From the NCBI GenBank assembly GCA_030278955.1, contig JAOANR010000015.1, forward strand, positions 20,493,073 to 20,557,072: DNA of 64,000 nt, given 5' to 3'. The position numbers and the translations under genes are program-made. Position 1 is the stretch's first letter. Each line of letters begins with the position of its first letter. A model generated the notes under the pieces. It had not been told where the DNA came from. It was given only the letters and a program-made list of their open reading frames with translations, and did not search any database. Below, piece by piece: positions 10,561-22,560 of the stretch. The DNA comes from Hygrophila difformis. Taxonomy: Eukaryota; Streptophyta; Magnoliopsida; Lamiales; Acanthaceae.

Positions 10561-11330
10561 GGATAAAAGGATCAAATATATTAGTAGATACTGGAGCTGG
10601 AAAGAATCATATAGGGAAAACATCTATAAATGGATTAACAAAACATATAGGAACAGAATATAGATATACTACTTTTGAAGGAGAAATAAAAAAAAAAGTA
10701 AATGAAATAGTAATAGTACCAATAAAATTAAGCACAGACTTAATAGTAGAAGTAAAATGTTATGTAAAGGAACATCTAGTAATACTTATCATATCTTATT
10801 AGGCAACAAATTTTTAGACTCATTAAATAAATATACGATAACAGGAGAAATTTTTAGCGGAAAAACAAAAGATTGAAAAGCTTTCGTAATTGGAAATGCA
10901 TATGTATGAAAGAAATTAGATTTCCAACAACAGTATATCCAATATTAACTATACTACAGATAAATATAACAGCATGTGTTATACTAGATATAGGAGCAGA
11001 AATTACATTGATACAGGAACTTAATAGAAGAATGGAAAATAAATAAAAGACCAATCGAAGTACATGGAGCTACTGGACATAGTCTAACTATTAATAAAAT
11101 AGCTAAAGATGTTCAGATAATTTAGGAAATAAAATATTTACAATACAAGAAGTATATATTAGCCCAGTAAAAACAATTGATGTATTATTAGGAACAGATT
11201 TTACAAGTTTATTTCAAAGCTTTAGAGTAGATAGATATAATATACAACTCAGATCAGCATGTAATCATTACATCACTATTCCAAGAATAAGAAAATCATA
11301 CAGAGTGTTGCAAAAATGTGGTGAAAATTG
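10560..11330 (+). pseudogene. two aspartic-protease-like units in tandem (pararetrovirus)
   Basis: Unit 1 has an active-site motif VDTGA (Asp codon at 10587) and a closing motif LLGNKF near 10794-10812. Unit 2 has LDIGAE (Asp codon at 10987) and closing LLGTDF near 11185-11200. Each thus has the start and end signatures of a retroviral-type protease, about 400 bases apart. Frameshifts and stops separate them. The polyprotein normally needs one such protease, so the duplication is unusual. Confidence 0.6.
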
Positions 11331-11549
11331 AGAAATGATAAAACAACAAATTAGTTATTACATAAAATTTAATATCCACAATTAAAAAACGAGTGCTAAT
11401 TCAAAAACTAGAAGATTTTGATAAATATGAACTTCATGAAACCATAAAATATATATATCTGAAAACTATGGGGAAAATCCAATTGAAAAATAAAATCTTA
11501 ATAAAATAAATGCAGAATTAGAAATAACAATATAATAATTAGAACTCAA

Positions 11550-12084
11550 CCTATGTTGCATAATCAAGAAGATATTGAAGAATTTCGAAAACAAATAAAT
11601 GAATTGTTAGAATTAGATCTTATTCAAAAATATGTAGCAGAACATAATAGTTTTCAGATTAAAATTACCACCATTAAAATTACCTAAAGAAAATGATAAT
11701 TTAATAGTATAAACTGATAATTCAGATTACCATTGGGCAAGATTATTAAAAACGAATACTAGAGAAACTTGTAGATATGCATCCGGAACATTACAAGGAG
11801 CAGTCATTATTTATAGTACGAATGAAAAAGAATTACTTGCAGTTATTAAATCAATAGATAAATTTTCATTCTGGTTATTAAGTAGAAAGTTTAAGGTATT
11901 AACAGACAATACACAAGTTAAACCGTTAAACTATAATAAAGTACCAAATAAACCTCAATATAGAAGAATAATAAGATGTCAAACTTTTTTTTCAATGTAC
12001 GACTTTACTGTAGAATATATTAAAGGAACTGACAATTATATAGCTGATTTTTTAAGCAGGAACCCTGAATATGGAGAAAAGTAA
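11550..12084 (+). pseudogene. reverse transcriptase stub and RNase H domain (pararetrovirus)
   Basis: The N-terminal edge of the reverse transcriptase (EEFRKQINELLELDLIQ) at about 11575-11625 runs almost directly into the reverse transcriptase-RNase H junction near 11660, so the catalytic core is deleted. An in-frame stop lies at 11710-11712. RNase H follows, ending with the motif GTDNYIADFLSRN and a stop at about 12082. The stop and deletion make the copy incapable of replication. Confidence 0.75.
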
Positions 12085-12160
12085 ATAATGGGATGATGCT
12101 GGTCTGACTGACCACATCTATCAAGAAATAGATCGACTACAAAAACTACTACAGTCTACT

Positions 12161-12430
12161 ATGGAAAGACAATTAAAACTACAACAATTGATTGTTGGGA
12201 GTTTTATGGACGAACACAAGACTATCAATGACGATCTATATGAATATAACAAGTGTTTGCAGAGACTACTAAGTACTATGGAAGAGAATTTTTATGTAAC
12301 TGAAGAACTTAATACTGGTGTTTCAGACGAGGAAGGGAAAGCTGATCCTATTCCAAAAGAGGACAAACAAGCAAAACAATCTGGGGATGCAAGACCTTCG
12401 ACCTCGTCGAAAAACATCGCAAAAAAATAA
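12161..12430 (+). CDS. small coiled-coil reading frame of the pararetrovirus
   Basis: An 89-codon frame starts at ATG 12161, and the open frame extends upstream to about 12119. It follows the RNase H domain by about 80 bases. The first half is a Gln/Leu-rich coiled coil (MERQLKLQQLIVGSF), the tail is acidic and then Ser/Lys-rich. I do not recognise the family. By position it is the second viral open frame, and it is the only one here still open. Confidence 0.45.
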   Translation: MERQLKLQQLIVGSFMDEHKTINDDLYEYNKCLQRLLSTMEENFYVTEELNTGVSDEEGKADPIPKEDKQAKQSGDARPSTSSKNIAKK

Positions 12431-12625
12431 AAAACTATTTCTGTGACAATATTCCTCAACCAGTACCTATCAGCCTTGAGACTAGAAATTTTTTAGCAGA
12501 ATATCATACCCTTAGCAACTACATATACTCATTACCAAGACAAGAAACATCCTTCTACACAGAATTCACCAAATCATTACATCCACAAGTTACTGTTTTA
12601 CCAGGTTGTGATCCAAATTTTGTTT

Positions 12626-12630
12626 CTAAC
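12626..12630. repeat. 5-bp target duplication of the gypsy element, left copy
   Basis: ctaac precedes the 5' LTR and recurs at 21265-21269 after the 3' LTR. Confidence 0.9.
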
Positions 12631-14651
12631 TGTAATGACCCGAATTATTTAAATTGGACTGTTTAAATTAATTGGTGTTGGGTTTATTGCACTCAAGTCC
12701 AGATGGGGTAATTTGATATACTTGAGAATGAATGGGGGGTCATTCGTAAATATTCAGAAGTTGGGAGTAATATGGGGTCATTTTGCATAGTTGGAAAAGA
12801 AAAGGAAGAATGGGAGAAGATCGAGAGGAGACCGACGCACGGGAGGGTTTCGGAGTGATTTTCGGCTCGTTCAAACTATCGCGTTTCTTGGCCGATTGAT
12901 TAATCGGTTGTTGGTAAGTGTTTCCCCTCATCATCTTTTTCGTATTGATTTTTATCTCATTCATTTTGGTGGTGATTTGGAGATGTTTTGGAATGGTAGG
13001 ATTTGGAGGATTTCAGTTGATCGATCGGAGTCGGAATCGGACAACCAGGAAGTGTTTTTGATCACCAAAAACACCAAGGCAAGGGTCTTTGGCTTAATTT
13101 ACGTGTTTGGGGGTATCGGGGGGTGAATTCCGGCGAAGATCGCCGGAAGTGGCGCTGAAGCGCCGAACAGTCGCAGACCGTGCGCCATTGGCGCGGTCTG
13201 GAAGGGAACCGCGCCATCACTGCACGGTTCCCGACAGGGTGGCAGCTCTGCTGCCGTCTTGCGCGTGCGACATTTTCGTGCTTCGATTCTTGCACCAATG
13301 TTGATTTGGACTTCTCCTAGCATTATTTGAGGGTTATGTATTGTATTATTAACCCTTGGAGCTTGTTGAATAGCTTGGTAAATTTGTTGAAACGCATTAT
13401 GATGATTACTTTTCATGTTTGATGAATTATGATGTTGTGCTTAAGCCTAGGGGGCTTTGCCTAGATATCTAATGCGCGAGAAGCATGCGAACCTAGTGTT
13501 AGGGCTGGATCACTTCTATGATAATTGTATATGCAAGACATTGCATTAGTATTGATGATTATGGAACCGATGGGTTGTGATGATGATGTGAATAATCGGG
13601 CAGCCTTCACAGGTGTTGTTGAGTCCCGATGGCCCTGCGGGGTGGTTGATTGGCTGTGATGCCTGGATTATTGGTTGTTATGCCTGTGATGTGATTGATC
13701 AGGCAGCCTTTACCGGTGTTGTTGAGTCCCGATGACTCTACGGGGTGTATATTATGGCTAATATTGCCTGTGATATTGGCTATTATGCCTGAGATTTGGC
13801 TGTAATGCCTGTGATCCTTGCGGGGTTGGTGTATGCTACCCTGTAACGGATTGGGGTTGATGTTATCCTCACCCGTGGATTCATACCGCCTGGGTTTTTA
13901 GGTGCTGGCTAGGCATGTTCATTACATTTGCATATAGGGTAGATAGGTGTATGTTAGGTCATGCATCACGTGCATAAATTGTATGTATGTAGTTGAAGCA
14001 CCGGTATGAGACGGTGAGATGTTTTATTTATATCAATTGTATGTTTGTTATTTATACAAGTTAAACTTGTTGCTCTGTTTTCCCTTACTCCCCGCCACGT
14101 AGCCTTGCTCAGTACGTTGTACTGACTCCCTTTGCTTTTGTCTGTTTTATAGATCCTGCTGGATGCGCTGGAGCATGACTTGGGTATGGGGTTGAGAGAT
14201 CACATAGATAGGACCTATTTATTCTTTTTATCTAATGTGTTTATGTGATACCCTATGGTTTTTATATTATGATTTGGCATTGGATTATATGCTAGTTGAG
14301 GCCTGTGAGCTTAGGATTTACTTTATGTCAGCTAGTGGCCTATGTGTTTTATCGCTTTGGGTTGGTAGCCCTCTTTGATATCTTGGCAGGTTGCCTGATC
14401 ATGATTTGAGAGGCTTGTAGCTTGATACTCTGACAAAGGGTTTATTTTATGCAGTTATTCTGTGGTAATTGTTTATGTGTCTATGTGTTCTTATTTTATT
14501 TTAGATTCCGCATGAAACTGGTTTAATCAGATGATCACTTTAGGTACTCAGCCTTGTACTAGCTGTTTTAAATTAGCTGGCCACTAGTTTAGGATAGTTA
14601 GTAAGGCGGTAATGCTTGCGAAAATTAGGTTTGAATTTTCGGGGCGTTACA
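12631..14651 (+). repeat. gypsy 5' LTR
   Basis: It runs from tgtaatgacc to gggcgttaca. It contains a repeated block around 13595-13850 with the motif ttgttgagtcccgatg and alternating tgcctgtgat units. It is clearly alignable over its whole length to 19105-21264. Confidence 0.93.
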
Positions 14652-14654
14652 AAG

Positions 14655-14666
14655 TGGTATCAGAGA
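14655..14666 (+). promoter_or_regulatory. gypsy primer-binding site
   Basis: tggtatcagaga lies three bases after the 5' LTR. It complements initiator tRNA-Met, as usual for plant gypsy elements. Confidence 0.88.
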
Positions 14667-15810
14667 CTGTGTGCTCTTTTATTGCAATAAAATTTGTGTA
14701 AACATAGGCGGTGAGATGTGCGTGGGATACATATAGTGTAGAATTGCATTTTTTATTCTTATTTCTGTTGAGTTTTGTGCATACCAGGTTGATCCATAGT
14801 TAGGGAACTGTGGAAGAACAATGGTACTCCAGTCAGGATCCTTGTGATTTCACTGTCAATGAGGACTGTGAATACAGTTATTTATTTATTATATTCTGCT
14901 CTTTATTATATACATTATTCTAATCTCGGTTACTATGTTGTGGATGTTGGTGATTTCTGCTAACATTGTTTGTTGATGTTGCAATATAAGGCGACTCAAG
15001 AGTTTGGAAAAGCCTCGTGGGAGTCTGGGCTCTTCGAATGGCGATCCAAGTGTGATCAATGTGCTGGATAGGTTTCAAATGGGTCTGATATACTCTCGAG
15101 AGTGAGATAGGGTACTGAGGATGTTTCCCTAGTGTGATAACCAACTGGGGTGGTACATACTTTTGCAGTCCGTCTGCATACGAATGAGAGTAGAAACCTA
15201 TTTCTAGGTTATCTAGTGATGGTATGGTTGGGCTAGAGAGAATAACGATGCATCGGGGCATAGAACTGACTTTGGGTCAGTCGAACGAACATGAGATTTG
15301 TTCGTCGAAGCGTTGAATGTCTATCGAGTAAGACGAGGCATGGCGACTGTTCTGCAGGACGAGATCGGTAACGTGAGGGAACCGACTTCGCTTGTGATGA
15401 GCGGCCGGCTTAGGAAGGCTTGGCAAGCGTGTTGTCTCTATGTGATGGAAACGTTATGTTGATTGGTTAGCGTTTTGGTGTGTGTGTAATTCTTGTATCG
15501 TGGGTGTTTCCTCTTGACTCTCAGGTTGAGAGATAAACTCGTTTCCCTGTTATGGGAATTATTCATATCGCCTTTTGTGTTGCGGTTATTGTGTTTGACT
15601 CTGGAGTCTCATGTTCATTTGGGACTCTGAATTTCATTCGTAAGCATAGAGCAGGTGCTACTATTGTTACGAATCCTTCTGCTTAGTACTGTGCGATTCG
15701 GAAGCCTCATCTCCTTTAGTGGCTTTGCGAGTTGTGCGAGAGCACGGAGTAGGACCGTTGGTGTCCTACCGGATGCTAGTTTCTTTACATTTGGGTGATA
15801 ATATTCGAGG
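14667..15810 (+). pseudogene. degraded gag region of the gypsy element
   Basis: No open frame with a capsid fold or CCHC knuckle is recognisable in this stretch, where gag should lie. It is probably a diverged, frameshifted gag, or gag is deleted. Confidence 0.4.
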
Positions 15811-15816
15811 TGATCA

Positions 15817-18800
15817 TTGATGCAAGATGCTGTGTTGAACATCGAGAGTCGTGAATTCGAGGCTGACCTAGAAGTTGTTAGCCTGGTTGATTCTGACGTT
15901 CTATTGCGCATGGATTGGCCGTTTTGCCATCATGTTGTGTTTGATTGTGGTTTTCCACGAATATCCTTTCAGGATTCTTTGGGTAAGTGTGTTTCTTACC
16001 GACATTCTTTGATTCCACCTGCCATTGGTGTGGTTTCTATTGCCGCGTTGTGTGATTTGATGCGCATGGGTTGGTCTCTTTCACTGTGGCAAATGAAGGA
16101 TCTTCGAGCAGAGGTTCCTGCTGCTTCGAGTGTCCCTGTTGTCTCTGAGTTTGGGGATGTGTTTCCCGATGAAATTTCTGGTCTCCCACCTGCTCGGAAG
16201 ATTGATTTACTATTGAGTTGATGCCTGATGTAGCTCCTATTTCTTGGGCCTCTTACCGTATGGCTCCTTCTGAACTGAAGGTGTTGAAGGATCAGTAATT
16301 GATCTTACTAATAAGGGGTATATCCAGCTGAGTAGCTCGCCTTGGGGACATCCTCTTTTATTTGTTAAGAATAAAGATGGATCGATGAAGGTGTTCATCG
16401 ACTGTGGGGGGTTTGAACCGCATCACAGTGAAGAACAAGTATCCTCTACCTCGGATTGAGGATTTGTTTGATCAGTTGAGAGGGGCCAGTGTATTCAGTA
16501 AGAATGATGTGAGATTGAACTACCATCATATAAGGGTGGCAGAGGCCAATAGGCCTAAGACAACATTCAGAACTCGTTATGGACACTGCGAATTCACGGT
16601 CATACCTTCTGGTTTGACTAACGCACCGGCGATCTTCATGGATCTTATGCATAGGGTATTCCGTCCCCTGCTGGATGTGTTTGTGGTTGTGTTCGTAGAT
16701 GATATTCTAGTCTATTTTTCGACTCGTGAGGTACATGCGGGTCATCTGAGGGCAATGTTGAATATATTGCGAGAGCATAAGTTGTATGCTAAACTCTCTA
16801 AATGTGAATTCTGGTTAGAGAAGATGTCTTTTCTGAGACACATCGTTTCTGGTGAGGGTATTGCAGTTGACCCTGTCAAACTGGAAACGGTATTGCAATG
16901 GCAAGCCCCAAAGAATGTGGGGGAGATCCGAAGTCTCCTGGGTCTTGTTGGCTACTACCGCAGATTCATTGAAGGGGTTCTTAAGTATTGCTAGACCTGT
17001 GACGAGATTGTTGAGAAAAGATGTCTGATTTAGTAGGATGATGATTGTAAGCAGGCATTCGAACTGTTGAAGAAGAAAGTGACATAGGTACATGTTTTGG
17101 TACTACCTGATGATCCAGGTGGGTATGAAGTTTTCATGGTTTTGTCACTTAAGGGTTTAGGTTGTGTGTTGATGCAGAATGGAAAGGTGATTGCTTAGGC
17201 ATCTCGACAGCATAAGCCTCACGAGCAGAACCACCCGACTAATGATTTGGAGATGGCAGCGGCAGTGCATGCTCTGAAAAATCTGGAGACACTATCTGTA
17301 TGGGGTGAAGTTTAGAATTTATTCGGATCATAAGAATCTAAAGTGTCTGTACACCTCAGACCACATGAGTGGCAAACAGAGGAGGTGGATGGTGTTATTG
17401 CAGGACTATGACAAAGATATTCAGCACATTGAGGGAAAGGCGAATCGGGTGGCAGATGATTTGAGCTGGAAGGAGCATCTTTCAGTGGCATGCTTGGGGG
17501 TGATGCCTGAATGGCGCAGGGAACTACTCAGACTTGAGGTTCAGGTAGTTCCTGTTGGCTCTGTTCAGCATACCTTAAACATGCTAGTTACTACCTCGTC
17601 TTTGATTGATGAGATATTTGCTAATCAGCATGATAGTGGGGAGATGGCAGTGTTGAGACAGAAGATTCGGGATGGTAAGGCTCTGGGGTTCAGAATTGAC
17701 GATAGGGGCATGGTGAGATATGGTGATAGATGGTGCATTCCAGAGTGTTGTGATGACCTGAAGAGAAAGGTCATGGATGAGGCTCACACGACTCCTTATT
17801 CTGTTCACCCAAGGGTCACAAAGATGTATAAAGACATCCGACAGACTTATTGGTGGAACAATATAAAGAGGGAGATAGTTGAATATGTGGCTAAGTGTGC
17901 CACATGTCAGCGAGTAAAGGTTGAGCACATGAGGCCGATGGGTATGCTACAGCCTTTAGCAGTACCTTAATGGAAGTGGGAATCCATTTCCATGGATTTT
18001 GCGACAGGATTACCTCAGATGGTGAGGAAGATGGACACTATCTGGGTAGTGGTGGATCGATTGACAAAGAGTGCAGTGTTCATACCTATGAGATTGACAT
18101 GGAGTATGAGCCAGCTTACACAGGCTTATATTTAGCATGTTGTTAAGAGATTTTGGATTCCCAAGGAGATTGTGTCTGATCGGGATTCCAGATTTCTGTC
18201 CAAGTTTTGGAAGGATGTGCAGGCAGCGTTTGGCACGCAGATTAGCATGAGTACTGCATTGCATCCTCAGTTAGATGGTCAGACCGAGAGGACCATTAGG
18301 ACTTTAAAGGATATGTTGCGAGCTTGTGCACTGGACTTTTAGGGTAGTTGGGAGAATCACCTCAGCTTGGTGGAGTTCAGTTACAATAACAGTTATCATG
18401 CGAGTATCGGTATGGCTCCCTTCGAGGCATTGGATGGGAGGAAGTGCATGAGTCACTTATGTTGGAATGATCCAACAGATAAGGTGAATGTGGGTCCTGA
18501 AATGATTGTGCAGACAATTGAGTTGGTGAGGATCATTAGGGATCGTAGGAAAGAGGCTCATGACAGACATAACAGACAGAAGAGCTATGTTGACTTAGCT
18601 CTTCGAGATGTGGAGTTTGATGTTGGTGATAGGGTATTACTGCGGGTATCGCGTTTGAAAGGGGTACGCCGGTTGGACCCTCTGAGATTGTGGAGGGAGT
18701 TGGTAAAGTGGCTTATAGGTTGGCTTTACCAGCTGAAATTGGTCGAGCTCATGATGTCTTTCATGTTTCTCAATTCCGGAAGTTCGTATCTGACCCATCT

Positions 18801-19018
18801 AAGATTATCCAGCCTGATGAGGTTGAGTTGAATGCAAATCATGAGTATGAGGAGTATTCAGTTCCGGTGATTGATGCAAAGAAAAGTGTTTTGAGGCACA
18901 AAACCATTCTGATGGTACATGTGCTGTGGTTTAGGCACGGTGCTGAAGATGCTACTCGGGAAACCGATGGGCATATGAAGCTGAAGTACCCAGACTTGGA
19001 CTTGACTCTATCACTATG
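15817..19018 (+). pseudogene. gypsy pol remnant: protease end, RT, RNase H, integrase, chromodomain-like tail
   Basis: Pieces occur in order. At 15817-16220 lies the protease end and linker (FGDVFPDEISGLPPARKID). At 16404-16994 lies reverse transcriptase with the catalytic FVDDILVYF. RNase H is found around 17100-17480 (YSDHKNLKCLYT, then a partly mutated end NRVADDLSW). Integrase runs from about 17700 to 18500, with a zinc finger ending CATCQRVK and catalytic residues in SMDFATGLP, VSDRDSRF and DGQTERTI. The tail (WFRHGAEDATRETDG, ends 19018) resembles a degraded chromodomain, which would place it among chromoviruses. Stops occur near 16221, 16299, 16994, 17970, 18135 and 18343. Confidence 0.88.
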
Positions 19019-19090
19019 AAGTAACATTGCTCCCTTACTTATTAAGTTTGATCATGTTCTTGAATGTGCATTACGGGGACGAAATGATCG

Positions 19091-19104
19091 TACTGGGGAA
19101 GGAA
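19091..19104 (+). promoter_or_regulatory. gypsy polypurine tract
   Basis: tactggggaaggaa directly precedes the 3' LTR and would prime plus-strand synthesis. Confidence 0.75.
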
Positions 19105-20618
19105 TGTAATGACCTAAATTATTTAAATTGGACTGTTTAAATTAATTGGTGTTGGGTTTATTGCATTCAAGTCCGGATGGGGTAATTTGATGTACTCGAG
19201 AATGAATGGGGGGTCATTCGTAAATATTCAGAAGTTGGGAGTAATATGGGGTCATTTTGCATAGTTGGAAAAGAAAAGGAAGAAGGGGAGAAGACCGAGA
19301 GGAGACCGACGCACGGGAGGGTTTTGGAGTGATCTTCGGCTCATTCAAACTATCGCGTTTCTTAGCCGATTGATTAATCGGTTGTTGGTAAGTGTTTCTC
19401 CTCGTCGTCTTCTTCGTATTGATTTTTATCTCATTCGTTTTGGTGGTGATTTGGAGATGTTTTGGAATGGTAGGATTTGGAGGATTTCGGTTGATCGATC
19501 GGAGTCAGAATCGGACAACTCGGAAGTGTTTTTAATCACCCAAAACACCAAGACAATGGTCTTTGGCTTAATTTACGTGTTTGGGGGGTATCGGGGGGGG
19601 TGAATTCCGGAGAAGATCACCGGAAGTGGCGCTGAAGCGCCAAACAGGCGCAGACCGCGCGCCATTGGTGGCACGCGGTCTGGAAGGGAACCGCGCCATC
19701 ACCGCACGGTTTCCGGCAGGGCGGCAGCCCTGCTGCCGTCTTACGTGTGCGACGTCTTCGTGCTTTGATTCTTGCTCCAATGTTGATTTGGACTTCTCCT
19801 AGCATTATTTGAGGGTTATGTATTGTATAATTAGCCCTGGAGCTTGTTGAATAGCTTGGTAGATTTGTTCAAATGCATTATGATGATTACTTTTCGTGTT
19901 TGATGAATTGTGATGTTGTGCTTAAGCCTAGGGGGCTTTGCCTAGATATCTAATGCGCGAGAAGCATGCGAACCTAGTGTTAGGGTTGGATCACTTCTAT
20001 GATAATTGTATATGCATGGCATTGCATTAGTATTGATGATTATGGACCCGATGGGTTATGATGATGATGTGAATGATCGGGCAGCCTTCACAGGTGTTGT
20101 TGAGTCCCGATGGCCCTGCGGGGTGGTTGATTGGCTGTCATGCCTGAATTATTGTCTGTTATGCATGTGATGTGATTGATCGAGCAGCCTTCACCGGTGT
20201 TGTTGAGTCCCGATGACCCTGCGGGGTGTATATTATGACTGATATTGCCTGTGATATTGGCTGTTATGCCTGAGATTTGGTTGTGATGCCTGTGATTTGG
20301 TTGTGATGCATGTGGTCCCTGCGGGATGGTGTATGCTACCCTGTAATGGGTTGGAGTTGATGTTATCCTCACCCGTGGGTTCATACCGCCCGGGTTTTTA
20401 GGTTCCGGCTAGGCATGTTCATTGCATTTGCATATAGGGTAGATAGGTGTATGTTATGTCATGCATCACGTGCATAAATTGTATGTCTGTGGTTGAAGCA
20501 CCGGTGTGGGACGGTGTGATGTTTTATTTATATCAATTGTATGTTTGTGGTTGAAGCACCGGTATGGGACGGTGTGATGATTAATTACTTTATTTATATT
20601 CTGTTTTGTTATTCATGC

Positions 20619-20682
<64 letters not shown>

Positions 20683-21264
20683 TACTCTTGTTGTTCTGTT
20701 TTCCCTTACTCCCCGGCACGTAGCCTTGCTCAGTACGTTGTACTGACTCCCTTTGCTTTGTCTGTTCTATAGATCCTGCTGGAGGCGCTGGAGCATGACT
20801 TGGGTATTGGGTTGAGAAATCACATAGATAGGACCTATTTATTCATTTTATATGTGTTTATGTGATACCCTATGGTTTTTATATTATGATTTGGTATTGG
20901 ATTATATGCTAGTTGAGGCCTGTTAGCCTAGGATTTACTTTATGTCGGTCTGTGGCCTATATATTTTATCGCTTTGGGCTGGTAGCCCTCTTTTATATAT
21001 TGGCAGGTTGTCTGATCATGATTTGAGAGGCTTGTAGCCTGATACTCTGACAGGGTTTGTTTTATGCAGTTATTCTGTGGTAATTGTTTATGTGTCTATG
21101 TGTTCTTATTTTATTTTAGATTCCGCATGAAACTGGTTTAATGAGATGATCACTTTAGGTACTCAGCCTTATACTAGCTATTTTAAATTAGCTGGCCACT
21201 AGTTTAGGATAGTTAGTACGGCAGTAATGCTTGCGAAAATCAGGTTTGAATTTTCGGGGCGTTG
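19105..21264 (+). repeat. gypsy 3' LTR
   Basis: It starts tgtaatgacc and ends gggcgttg, where the 5' LTR has gggcgttaca, so the last bases are altered. It carries an extra partial duplication of a ggttgaagcaccggt block (near 20493 and 20551) and an ATT microsatellite not present in the 5' LTR, which explains its greater length. Confidence 0.93.
20620..20682. repeat. (ATT)n microsatellite inside the 3' LTR
   Basis: An uninterrupted run of about 20 ATT units. The corresponding place in the 5' LTR (near 14065) lacks it, so it expanded after insertion. Confidence 0.95.
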
Positions 21265-21269
21265 CTAAC

Positions 21270-22560
21270 TATTCCAAATTTGGTTTTATTAGGACTATTT
21301 TTCTATCACCACTACGAACCGAAATATCCAAATTACCCCTAATAACCGAAGCCTTGAACATGAGACCCAAAACGCAGAAGCTAAAAATATTTTCTATCAG
21401 CCCAGAAGTCAAATACTCAGTTTACCACCTTATTATTGCAGAAGAAATTATTAAACCAGAAAACTACCCCTAAGATTATGGAACCCCTAAAACAGAAATC
21501 TTCAATGACAAATACATCCACTTCAAAAGAGCAATGGGAATACGTGTTGTCTAGATCAAATGAAAAGACTATACAACCAATGAGCAAGAATATTTTTTGG
21601 AAATGAAGAAGTCATAATGATTGAATAATTAAACGCTCCAGGATTCAAATCTGGAAACTTGGCAGGATTAATACAGAAAGTTGAGACCTACAACTTTGAA
21701 TGCTCGGAAGAAGTAAAGAATATCTGGAAGAAAGCTGTAGAGAAATCAACTACAAGTTTGAAAATAAGAACATTTCTTCGAAAAGAGACAACGAAGTGAA
21801 TTAAGCAGTGACGAAAAAAGGACCCATGTAGCACCAAGAGAAGAATTATGAAGGGAAGACGTATGCCATGATGAAATTGCACAAGGAAACAAAGAAGAAA
21901 AACCAATAAAAAAAAGTGAATTATTGAATAAAATAATGCATGCTAGCCATGGAATGAATTATTACAAGAGGACAAAAGAACAGCTCCAAAAATGCATGAT
22001 TAAGGATGAAGAAGACTGCCACCAAATATCAATAATGAAGAAGAAATAAAGGGTGGAGACCAGGCCACGTAGCTCAGCTCAGAACCATTAGATCTTCAAA
22101 CCTCCAACTATAAAAAGGGGAAGGATTTACGATGAATGAGGAAGCGAAGATACCTACCATAATATTCTTTCTCTTGCAAGTCTTTGTAATCTTTAATTCT
22201 CCCCTAATGTAAACTATGAGTGATTTTGGTGCTTTCAATAAAAAGATGATCGGCTAAGTTCAATAGCCTGATCATTCCAGTAAATATCTTTGAGTTTTTT
22301 TTCTAAAATCTATCAAAATTCTGAATATATGAGTGAGTGAAATATATGTTGAGAGTCATGTCATCGATACAGTGATTTCCATGAGGCCGTGCATACCGGA
22401 GTAAAGCAGGAGGCCTGAAAGAAGGATAGCAGACGAGGAAAGAAGGTTACTCATTGAAAAGCTCGATCATAAGTTTCAATCACAAAGCTTATACTACGGA
22501 AGTGAGGTAGACTCATAAATTTTACTTTGAATGATAAATACTGAGAATGATCACGGCATA
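21270..22560 (+). mobile_element. endogenous pararetrovirus, right part
   Basis: The A-rich pararetroviral sequence resumes after the gypsy element. It holds a continuing open stretch to 21470, then frames broken by stops to about 22060. A pararetroviral-type promoter and polyadenylation signal follow, then leader-like sequence to about 22560. I do not recognise the protein domain. The right edge is approximate and no second primer site is seen. Confidence 0.7.
22109..22242 (+). promoter_or_regulatory. pararetroviral promoter TATA box and poly(A) signal
   Basis: TATAAAAA at 22109-22116 is followed 120 bases later by AATAAA at 22237-22242. This pairing, with the transcript start between the two, is the arrangement behind terminally redundant pregenomic RNA in caulimovirids. 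Confidence 0.65.

Larger units (their letters stand above)
9890..12630 (+). mobile_element. endogenous pararetrovirus (Caulimoviridae-like), left part, degraded
   Basis: A tRNA-Met primer site is at 10043. After it come broken reading frames with aspartic-protease motifs, the beginning of a reverse transcriptase and an RNase H domain, with a separate small coiled-coil frame after them. Very A-rich coding sequence contrasts with the surroundings. Many stops and frameshifts are present and most of the reverse transcriptase is deleted, so this is a dead fossil copy. The right part resumes at 21270 beyond an inserted gypsy element. The outer left boundary is approximate. Confidence 0.8.
12631..21264 (+). 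mobile_element. Ty3/gypsy LTR retrotransposon nested in the pararetrovirus
   Basis: This 8,634-bp element has about 2.0-kb and 2.2-kb LTRs starting tgtaatgacc, a tRNA-Met primer site just after the 5' LTR, a purine tract before the 3' LTR and the 5-bp duplication ctaac. Domain order protease linker, reverse transcriptase, RNase H, integrase is that of Ty3/gypsy. No coherent gag is seen between 14.67 and 15.8 kb. Stops and frameshifts throughout pol, and several percent divergence between LTRs, show it is inactive and not recent. Confidence 0.92.

Noticed and set aside
20541..20723. Poly-tyrosine reading frame
   Set aside because: It is translation of the ATT microsatellite in the LTR.
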